Assembly (NCBI GenBank): GCA_030731685.1
Contig: JANQTO010000314.1
Location: 1-11,904, forward strand
DNA length: 11,904 nucleotides
Source: Nonlabens sp.
Lineage (GTDB): Bacteria > Bacteroidota > Bacteroidia > Flavobacteriales > Flavobacteriaceae
Direction: 5' to 3'
Shown here: piece by piece, positions 6,232-11,904 of the stretch
Layout of the letters: each line of letters starts with the position of its first letter
Numbering within the stretch: position 1 is the first letter of the stretch
Made by a program: the position numbers and the translations under genes
The notes under the pieces: model-generated
Databases searched by the model: none
Told to the model about the DNA's origin: nothing
Seen by the model: the letters and a program-made list of their open reading frames with translations, nothing else

Positions 6232-7497
6232 CTAGTCCTCTAGGCTCAGTCTATGCCCGTCTAGTTTTATAAAAATAAACAATAAAATGGTGAAACCCCA
6301 TAGACCACTACCGCCATAACTCATGAACGGCAACGGAATTCCCACCGTAGGCAGTAGCCCCAAAACCATTCCTATGTTTACGAAAAAATGAATGAAAAAG
6401 ATTCCTGCGACGCAATATCCGTATATAAGCGCAAACTTACTACGCTGCCGCTCGGCCATAATTACCAGCCTGTATATAAGCAACATAAACAGAATAACGA
6501 CTGTTCCTGCACCTACAAATCCAAATTCTTCACCTATCGCCGTAAAAATATAGTCGGTACTTTGTTCAGGTACAAACCCACCGTGCGTTTGCGTACCTTC
6601 AAAGAATCCTTTACCTAAAAGTCCACCGCTTCCTATTGCAATCTTACTCTGGTTACTGTTGTAACCTATTCCTTGATTGTCCTCAACCTTACCCAAAACG
6701 ATGTTTATACGGTTTCGGTGCCTGTCCTGAAATACATTATCAAAAACATAACTTGTAGAAAATGCATAGGCAATTCCCACACAAGCAACTATCGTATACA
6801 GCGAAATCCGTGGTTTAGCAAGACGCTTTTTGTGTCTACGCTTTCGCGAAAGCAAAAAAACAATAATCATAATAACTACCGTAATCATACTAACATATAA
6901 CGGACCTATCAAAAGTGTTCCTAGAAACAATGCAATGGCAACAAGACCGAGCAACAAGTACCATGGTGAAAGGCCCATGCGATGCAATGCAAAGAAAAAA
7001 GCAACGTAAACTAGCGCACTACCTGGGTCTGGCTGTGGCACAATAAGAATCGCTGGCAATGCTATTATACCACCAACAATGAGCAAATCTTTTGTATTGA
7101 AAAGTGATACATCCATGTTACTCAAAAACTTAGAAACAGCTAGTGCGGTGGCAAACTTTGCAAACTCACTAGGCTGTATACTAGCTGAACCTATACCATA
7201 CCAAGAGGTTGCACCCGAAACCTCCTTACCAAAAACATAAAGTCCCGCGAGCGAGATTAATGAGACAATATATACTGGATAAGCAAAACCCTCATAGAAG
7301 CGCACATCTACAGCCAGCAGGATAGTAATGAGAAATACTGCCATTGCTATCCATAACAGCTGCGTACCATATTCTGTAGACAGGTTAAAAACGTATCCAT
7401 AATCCTCAACAGAGCTCGCCGAGTAAATACTGAGCCAGCCTATGGTTATTAAAGCTATATAAATAAGAATTATAGAAATATCAAACGTGGGCTTCAT
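6232..7497 (-). CDS. rodA: Peptidoglycan glycosyltransferase RodA (SEDS family)
   Basis: Polytopic inner-membrane enzyme that polymerises lipid II into glycan strands for side-wall growth, as partner of the PBP2 encoded directly upstream. The 421 residues contain about ten hydrophobic segments. The SEDS signature is clear: SGGLLGKGFFEGTQTHGGF, then FVPEQSTDYIF with D315 at the position of the essential Asp (D262 in E. coli RodA), then GEEFGFVGAG. Near the C-terminus GIPLPFMSYGGSG is the second family signature. It is about 50 residues longer than E. coli RodA; part of the excess is a very basic stretch SRKRRHKKR (from residue 217) between two helices, which includes palindrome copy 2. It is the last gene of the mre operon. 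The ATG follows the PBP2 stop by 1 base, and its own stop lies 3 bases from the stop of the convergent nuclease gene. The operon context argues for RodA rather than FtsW. Confidence 0.96.
   Translation of the reverse strand: MKPTFDISIILIYIALITIGWLSIYSASSVEDYGYVFNLSTEYGTQLLWIAMAVFLITILLAVDVRFYEGFAYPVYIVSLISLAGLYVFGKEVSGATSWYGIGSASIQPSEFAKFATALAVSKFLSNMDVSLFNTKDLLIVGGIIALPAILIVPQPDPGSALVYVAFFFALHRMGLSPWYLLLGLVAIALFLGTLLIGPLYVSMITVVIMIIVFLLSRKRRHKKRLAKPRISLYTIVACVGIAYAFSTSYVFDNVFQDRHRNRINIVLGKVEDNQGIGYNSNQSKIAIGSGGLLGKGFFEGTQTHGGFVPEQSTDYIFTAIGEEFGFVGAGTVVILFMLLIYRLVIMAERQRSKFALIYGYCVAGIFFIHFFVNIGMVLGLLPTVGIPLPFMSYGGSGLWGFTILLFIFIKLDGHRLSLED
6840..6853. repeat. Perfect 14-base palindrome GCTTTCGCGAAAGC, copy 2
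   Basis: Identical to the copy at 4710-4723, with the preceding AC also shared (16 identical bases on the plus strand). Here it lies in rodA on the opposite coding strand and contributes to L-S-R-K-R (residues 216-220), a different reading frame from copy 1, in a basic loop between membrane helices. Confidence 0.75.
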
Positions 7498-7498
7498 G

Positions 7499-9376
7499 CT
7501 AGAAGTTTACTAATTTACCACGGTTGATTCTAAAGGGCTCGCCGCTTAGTGGCTTTTTATACTCTTCCTCAAGACTTTGAGCAAGAATCCACGTCTCTAA
7601 GTCTGTTCTTGTTATCTCGCCTTTTAGATGTTTCTCAATCATTAGACTGGCAATTTTACCGGCATAGGTTGCACCGTAGTGCCCATTTTCTACAAAAACC
7701 GCAATGGCAATCTTGGGGTTATCTTTAGGCGCAAAAGCTATAAATACAGAGTGGTCAGTGAGCTGCACGGTTCTCCCATTAATTTTAGTAAAATTTTCGG
7801 CAGTTCCTGTTTTGCCACATATTTCAATACCTGGAACTTGCAATCTACTGGCTGTACCAGCCTTATAAACTTGGTTCATACCTTCTATTACAACTGGAAA
7901 GTGCTTCTTATCAATAGTTGTGTAGCGCTTTGTTGTATAAGCTGGGTCAGTCAGTGGCTTACCATCTATTTTTTTAAGAATATGAGGTGTATAAAAATAA
8001 CCTTGATTTGCTATCGCAGCAGTCATATTTGCAAGTTGAATAGGAGTTGTAGAAACCTCGCCTTGTCCTATCGCGTTAGATATGGTTGTAGTAGCATACC
8101 AACCACCGTTAGGATAAATCTTATTATAGTAGTCACCGTCTGGCACACGTCCTTTTTGTCCAACTGGCAAATCGTTTCCTAGAAAATTACCCAAACCGAA
8201 ACTGGTCACGTGTTTGTTCCAATTGTTCAAACCTTGCGTGGGCGTTTTTTTACTTTCCACGATACGCCTGTAAACTTGGGCAAAATATGCATTACAAGAT
8301 TGGGCTATACCAGCTTCCATAGCGAGCGGACTCGCATGTGCATGACAACCCATTTTTCTATTACCGTAAGAATACCCATGGTTGCAGCGGAATCCCTCGG
8401 TAGTACTCACCACACCTTCCTGAAGTGCAATTAATGCGTTAAGTACTTTAAAAGGTGAACCTGGTGGATATATCGCTTGGAGTCCACGATTGTAGGTAGG
8501 TGTTGAAATTGTGTCACGTATGAGTCTGGTAATGTTTTTAGAACGGTCGCGACCCATTAATATACTAGGGTCATAAAATGGCGCAGACACTAATGATAGA
8601 ATCTCACCTGTTTTAGGTTCTATCGCTACTATGCCGCCACGCTTGTTGGTCATAAGCTGCTGACCGTATTCCTGTAAAACGTTATCCAATGTTAGGGTTA
8701 TATCGCTTCCCGCTTTTGGAATGGTGTCGTACCTGCCATCTTCGTAAGATTCTAGCGCTCGCCCGAAACGGTCACGTAAGAAACGTTTAACTCCTTTTCT
8801 ACCGCGCAACTCTTCTTCATACTGTAGCTCCACACCACTTTTACCTGCAAGATCACCTAACTGGTAATGCGGGTCGTCTAAAATGGTTTCTGGACTTACC
8901 TCACGTATATAACCAAGTGCATGCGCACTGTGATTTACCATGTATTTTCTCAAGGTACGGCGCTGTATGTAAAAGCCGGGATATTTGCGTAATCGTTCTT
9001 GAAGCGGAGCAAATTCAGGCTGTGTCAACTGTGGTACTAAAACACTAGGTCTTCTGGGAGACCAGTTGATGGCTTCTTCAAATTTTTTATTTAAATACTT
9101 TTTATCCACGTGAAGCATCTCTAGCAATGCTAGTGTGTCAAAAGCTTTTACCTCACGCGGTATAATCATTACATCATAGGCAACTTGATTTGCGACCATA
9201 AGCTCTCCGTTGCGGTCATAAACAAAACCGCGCTCGGGATAATCGTAAACCACCTTAAGTGCATTCAACTCTGATTTGAGTTTAGAAGAATCGTCTATTA
9301 TCTGCAAATAGAACAGTCTCCCTAGAAAAGTGAGACCCGTAATGGTTGCAATGGATAACAGCAATAATTTTTTCAT
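7499..9376 (-). CDS. mrdA: Penicillin-binding protein 2, elongation transpeptidase
   Basis: Class B penicillin-binding protein that cross-links new side-wall peptidoglycan next to RodA. Residues 3-25 form the single N-terminal membrane anchor, and the rest is periplasmic. The pedestal/dimerisation domain covers about 40-230, including RGFVYDRNGELMVAN and the segment GKSGVELQYEEELRG. The transpeptidase domain follows from about 245. All three catalytic motifs are present: SxxK at S307-K310 in PPGSPFK, SxN at S360-N362 (SCN), and KTG at 522-524 in CGKTGTAEN. The length of 625 matches E. coli PBP2 (633). The start overlaps the mreD stop as ATGA, and the stop lies 1 base before rodA. The position between mreD and rodA separates it from the division-specific PBP3/FtsI, so the call is firm. 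Confidence 0.97.
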   Translation of the reverse strand: MKKLLLLSIATITGLTFLGRLFYLQIIDDSSKLKSELNALKVVYDYPERGFVYDRNGELMVANQVAYDVMIIPREVKAFDTLALLEMLHVDKKYLNKKFEEAINWSPRRPSVLVPQLTQPEFAPLQERLRKYPGFYIQRRTLRKYMVNHSAHALGYIREVSPETILDDPHYQLGDLAGKSGVELQYEEELRGRKGVKRFLRDRFGRALESYEDGRYDTIPKAGSDITLTLDNVLQEYGQQLMTNKRGGIVAIEPKTGEILSLVSAPFYDPSILMGRDRSKNITRLIRDTISTPTYNRGLQAIYPPGSPFKVLNALIALQEGVVSTTEGFRCNHGYSYGNRKMGCHAHASPLAMEAGIAQSCNAYFAQVYRRIVESKKTPTQGLNNWNKHVTSFGLGNFLGNDLPVGQKGRVPDGDYYNKIYPNGGWYATTTISNAIGQGEVSTTPIQLANMTAAIANQGYFYTPHILKKIDGKPLTDPAYTTKRYTTIDKKHFPVVIEGMNQVYKAGTASRLQVPGIEICGKTGTAENFTKINGRTVQLTDHSVFIAFAPKDNPKIAIAVFVENGHYGATYAGKIASLMIEKHLKGEITRTDLETWILAQSLEEEYKKPLSGEPFRINRGKLVNF

Positions 9377-9882
9377 AAACTGGCTTTCTTACTAAATAAT
9401 ACGGTAAGTACAAAAGATACAAAAAATGTTGCTATGCCTACTACTAACGTGAGCTTTAATATTTCCAGCACTTGAACTACGTTAAAGATGATTAGCGAAT
9501 AATAGACTAAGTGATGTACCACTATGCTAAGTCCTATTATTAAGGCAATACGGTCCAGAGATGACTCCATAACCTTCACGTTGCGCATTAAATAGCTTTC
9601 ACCAAAGACAAGTTTCAGCAAGAACGGCCTCACGTAGGTTAGCGTTACTGCTGCTGCTGCATGTGCACCGCCAGTATCTTGATAAGTATCTATGATAATA
9701 CCTAGTGCAAATGATAGAAACAACAGTGTCCACCGTTTGTTAGACATAGGATACAACACGATAAAAAGGATGTAAACCATGGGGTTTATGTAACCTAGAA
9801 ATAGGATTTGATCCATTACAAAAAATTGTAAAAGGAGTAAGCCTATAAACCTAAGTGTGTTAAGAACTATGTCGTTATTCAT
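9373..9882 (-). CDS. mreD: Rod shape-determining protein MreD
   Basis: Small integral inner-membrane protein of the elongasome that links MreC to the rest of the complex. The 169 residues are nearly all hydrophobic, with about five membrane segments; 160-175 is the usual family length. The segment INPMVYILFIVLYP followed by a short polar turn (SNKRW), then a helix with GIIIDTYQDTGGAHAAA, is the recognisable MreD pattern. The family is poorly conserved, so the call leans on gene order as well as topology: mreC is directly upstream (8-base overlap) and PBP2 directly downstream (4-base overlap). GGAG occurs immediately before the ATG, but with no spacing to serve as a normal ribosome binding site. 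Confidence 0.93.
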   Translation of the reverse strand: MNNDIVLNTLRFIGLLLLQFFVMDQILFLGYINPMVYILFIVLYPMSNKRWTLLFLSFALGIIIDTYQDTGGAHAAAAVTLTYVRPFLLKLVFGESYLMRNVKVMESSLDRIALIIGLSIVVHHLVYYSLIIFNVVQVLEILKLTLVVGIATFFVSFVLTVLFSKKASL

Positions 9883-10705
9883 CTCCTACAATTAACGTAT
9901 CTACACGCTTGCGAGCGCGTTCATCTCTCATTTTAATAACGTTTACATAACCCAAATCAGTAAGGTCATTAAACAACTTCACCTCAATATCGTAACGGGA
10001 ACCTGTATCTATCAAGGCTACTTTCTTAACAGTTCCTATCATGATGTCAGGTGGAAACGAGGTGCTTTGCAGTCCCGTAATAATGGTATCTCCTTTTTTT
10101 ACTTTAGCAAGTCTAGGAACATCTATCAGGTTCATGACATAAGGGTCTTTTCCTGTCCAGACCAAAGAACCTATCGTGCTCGTTCCTTTAATTTGTGCGT
10201 TTAGGGACATATTAGAATTAAGCACAGAAATAACCCTTGCATATTTAGGACCTGCCTTATCTATGAGACCTACGATGCCGTTTGCGGCTATAACGCCCAT
10301 ATCGTTCTTGATACCTTGATTTGTACCTATGTCTATAGTGATGTAATTATCGCGTTTGTGAAAATCATTTTTTATGACACGCGCTGGCATAATTCTGTAC
10401 GGAACAGTATCAAGAAATATGCGTGTGGTCTCCTCGCCCAGAAGTGTGTCGCCTGCTGCGAGTAATTGCATACGCAATACTGCATTTTCCCGCTGTAGTA
10501 CTTTGTTACGTTCTGATAGATGAAAATAACTATATACATCACTACGTGATTTTAGCATGCTACTGGTGAGATTCCCAGTAGAATGAATAAACATATTACG
10601 GTGATGTGAATGAGATTGAACAGTAAAGGCAACAGACAGAATCATCAAAAACAGATACAGCAACAAGTTCCTGTACTTGATTAAAAAATTGATGATATTT
10701 TGCAT
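9875..10705 (-). CDS. mreC: Rod shape-determining protein MreC
   Basis: Bitopic inner-membrane protein whose periplasmic part binds and activates PBP2 in the elongasome. The 276 residues start with a short cytoplasmic tail, one membrane helix (about 13-29) and a coiled-coil segment around 62-85 that is rich in Glu, Leu and Arg. The paired beta domains follow; recognisable stretches are NYITIDIGTNQGIKNDMGV with the next AANGIVGLI, and later VKKGDTIITGLQSTSFPPDIMIGTV split over the end of the second domain. The C-terminus ends with a charged tail. The start follows the mreB stop by 3 bases, and the end overlaps mreD by 8 bases. Nothing looks broken. Confidence 0.95.
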   Translation of the reverse strand: MQNIINFLIKYRNLLLYLFLMILSVAFTVQSHSHHRNMFIHSTGNLTSSMLKSRSDVYSYFHLSERNKVLQRENAVLRMQLLAAGDTLLGEETTRIFLDTVPYRIMPARVIKNDFHKRDNYITIDIGTNQGIKNDMGVIAANGIVGLIDKAGPKYARVISVLNSNMSLNAQIKGTSTIGSLVWTGKDPYVMNLIDVPRLAKVKKGDTIITGLQSTSFPPDIMIGTVKKVALIDTGSRYDIEVKLFNDLTDLGYVNVIKMRDERARKRVDTLIVGDE

Positions 10706-10708
10706 CTC

Positions 10709-11743
10709 TTAGTACTTGTTTGCTAGAACGCTTTTATATTTATCTAGATTTTTAAGACAAATTCCTGTTCCGCGCACGACAGCTCTCAACGGATCCTCTG
10801 CAATATAAACTGGAAGGTCTGTTTTTTGCGAAAGTCGTTTATCAAGACCGCGTAGCATAGAGCCGCCACCAGCTAAGTAGATTCCTGTATTGTAAATATC
10901 GGCAGCGAGTTCTGGTGGAGTTTGTGATAATGTTTCCATTACCGCATCCTCGACACGCAAAATAGATTTATCAAGCGCTTTTGCAATTTCTTTGTAGCCT
11001 ATCTTGACTTCTTTAGGCTTACCCGTTAACAAGTCGCGACCCTGCACACTCATATCTTCTGGCGGCACTTCTAAATCTTCAGTTGCAGCACCTATTTGTA
11101 TTTTTATTTTCTCAGCAGTACGCTCACCTACATAAAGGTTGTGTTGGGTACGCATGTAATAAACGATATCATTTGTAAATACGTCACCTGCGATTTTAAC
11201 AGATTTGTCACAGACGATACCACCTAGTGCAATAACTGCAATCTCTGTAGTTCCACCACCTATATCAACAATCATGTTCCCTTTAGGCTGCATGATGTCA
11301 ACGCCTATTCCTATCGCAGCAGCCATAGGTTCGTGAATAAGATAGACCTCTTTACCGTTTACGCGTTCTGCACTGTCCTTTACCGCACGCATTTCTACTT
11401 CTGTAATGCCTGATGGTATACAAATAACCATGCGCAAAGATGGGGTAAACCATTTATTTTTAAGAGCAGGAATTTCCTTGATAAACATAGAAATCATTTT
11501 CTCACTCGCGTCAAAATCGGCAATAACGCCGTCCTTGAGTGGTCGTATGGTCTTAATGTTTTCGTGGGTTTTACCTTGCATCATGGCAGCTTCTTTACCT
11601 ACTGCGATAATTTTGCCGCTTATGCGGTCTCTGGCAACTATAGATGGGCTGTCTACCACAACTTTACCGTTGTGAACAATTAAAGTATTTGCCGTACCTA
11701 AATCTATGGCAATATCTTCCGTAAGAAAATCAAAAAAGCCCAT
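10709..11743 (-). CDS. mreB: Rod shape-determining protein MreB (bacterial actin)
   Basis: Actin-like ATPase that forms membrane-bound filaments and guides side-wall synthesis. The 344 residues equal the usual length. The actin-fold nucleotide motifs are all present: phosphate-1 DLGTANTLI (14-22), the connecting segment IHEPMAAAIG (136-145), phosphate-2 DIGGGTTEIAV (160-170) and the adenosine motif AGGGSMLRGLD (291-301). The N-terminal MGFFDFLTED resembles the membrane-binding leader of other MreB proteins. It is the first gene of the five-gene operon, with a strong candidate promoter about 40 bases upstream; purH lies farther upstream in the same direction. The start at 11743 is the one that gives the standard N-terminus. 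Confidence 0.98.
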   Translation of the reverse strand: MGFFDFLTEDIAIDLGTANTLIVHNGKVVVDSPSIVARDRISGKIIAVGKEAAMMQGKTHENIKTIRPLKDGVIADFDASEKMISMFIKEIPALKNKWFTPSLRMVICIPSGITEVEMRAVKDSAERVNGKEVYLIHEPMAAAIGIGVDIMQPKGNMIVDIGGGTTEIAVIALGGIVCDKSVKIAGDVFTNDIVYYMRTQHNLYVGERTAEKIKIQIGAATEDLEVPPEDMSVQGRDLLTGKPKEVKIGYKEIAKALDKSILRVEDAVMETLSQTPPELAADIYNTGIYLAGGGSMLRGLDKRLSQKTDLPVYIAEDPLRAVVRGTGICLKNLDKYKSVLANKY

Positions 11744-11783
11744 GAGCGTATGAAGGGAAAAAGGGTTAAATAAGTAGTTGCTA

Positions 11784-11791
11784 CAAAGTTA
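11784..11791 (-). promoter_or_regulatory. Candidate -7 element of the mreB operon promoter
   Basis: The minus strand reads TAACTTTG, a perfect match to the Bacteroidota primary sigma factor -7 consensus TAnnTTTG. It lies about 40 bases before the mreB start codon and just after the purH stop, in a 56-base spacer. The expected upstream TTTG is only approximate: TTTT lies 17 bases farther upstream within the last purH codons. This would let the elongasome operon be transcribed independently of purH. Transcription could also read through from purH, as no terminator hairpin is visible between them. Confidence 0.5.
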
Positions 11792-11799
11792 AGATAAAC

Positions 11800-11904
11800 T
11801 TAGTGTTTAAAATGCCTTGTGCCCGTGAAAACCATCGCTATTTTGTTATTATTACAGTAATCTATGGAAAGTTGGTCCTTGATGGAACCTCCTGGCTGGA
11901 TTAC
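11800..11904 (-). CDS. purH: Bifunctional AICAR transformylase/IMP cyclohydrolase PurH (C-terminal fragment)
   Basis: Enzyme for the last two steps of IMP synthesis in the cytoplasm. Only the final 34 codons and the TAA stop are in the window; the gene enters across the right edge. The fragment reads [11 protein letters not shown], then a short variable stretch, then [11 protein letters not shown] at the C-terminus. Both blocks are the conserved end of the AICAR transformylase domain in PurH proteins (QPGGSxxD and the terminal TGxRHFxH). No other family ends this way as far as I know, so the call is firm despite the short length. It precedes mreB on the same strand with a 56-base gap. Confidence 0.92.
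   Translation of the reverse strand, partial: VIQPGGSIKDQLSIDYCNNNKIAMVFTGTRHFKH

Noticed and set aside
7679..8182. Plus-strand open frame of 167 codons opposite the PBP2 gene
   Set aside because: It is antisense to the transpeptidase domain with its SxN and KTG motifs. Its composition (many Cys, Ser, Trp, Asn) is typical of an antisense shadow.
9645..9662. Short GCT/CTG triplet run in mreD
   Set aside because: It only encodes a short Ala run within the MreD helix region, too short to call a repeat element.
9880..9888. GGAG directly before the mreD ATG as a Shine-Dalgarno site
   Set aside because: There is no spacing between GGAG and the ATG, and this phylum rarely uses such sites, so it is likely incidental.
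10824..10834. Possible third copy of the palindrome (TTTTGCGAAAG) in mreB
   Set aside because: The central CGCG core and one arm are missing, and the stretch encodes ordinary MreB residues, so it is probably chance similarity.

Overview
The window looks like chromosomal core DNA from a marine-type member of the Flavobacteriaceae (Bacteroidota). The pointers are moderate-to-low GC, almost no Shine-Dalgarno sequences, a candidate promoter with the Bacteroidota-type -7 element TAnnTTTG, a SurE-LpxB pair, a purH-mreBCD-PBP2-rodA block, and protein variants typical of the group (for example DKGH in the NucA-type nuclease). The genus cannot be fixed from the sequence alone. I see no phage, IS element, CRISPR array, tRNA or rRNA, and no gene-free stretch over 300 bases.

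Layout. (1) Positions 1-2047, minus strand: surE, a small three-helix membrane protein of unknown function that starts with TTG inside the end of surE, and lpxB, which is cut by the left window edge. (2) Positions 2048-2159: a short divergent spacer that must hold the promoters of both flanking operons. (3) Positions 2160-6228, plus strand: a tail-specific protease (Prc/CtpA type), an Opp/Dpp-type ABC transporter permease and a DNA/RNA non-specific endonuclease lipoprotein. They are joined by a TAATG and a GTGA overlap, so they are very probably one translationally coupled operon. (4) Positions 6232-11743, minus strand: the cell-elongation operon mreB-mreC-mreD-PBP2-rodA, with every junction overlapping or only 1-3 bases apart, convergent with the nuclease gene across 3 bases. 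(5) Positions 11800-11904: the last 34 codons of purH, upstream of mreB on the same strand.

How the genes work together. MreB filaments, MreC, MreD, the transpeptidase PBP2 and the glycosyltransferase RodA form the elongasome that inserts peptidoglycan along the side wall. LpxB makes the lipid A disaccharide of the outer membrane, and Prc-type proteases trim envelope proteins, so most of the window is envelope biogenesis. SurE and PurH belong to nucleotide metabolism. The permease and nuclease look like envelope uptake or scavenging functions, but their substrates cannot be read from the sequence.

The most interesting non-gene signal is a perfect 14-base palindrome, GCTTTCGCGAAAGC, present twice (4710-4723 and 6840-6853) inside two unrelated genes and read in different frames. 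It may be a genome-wide DNA motif rather than a protein-driven sequence. I found no convincing new multi-gene system here.
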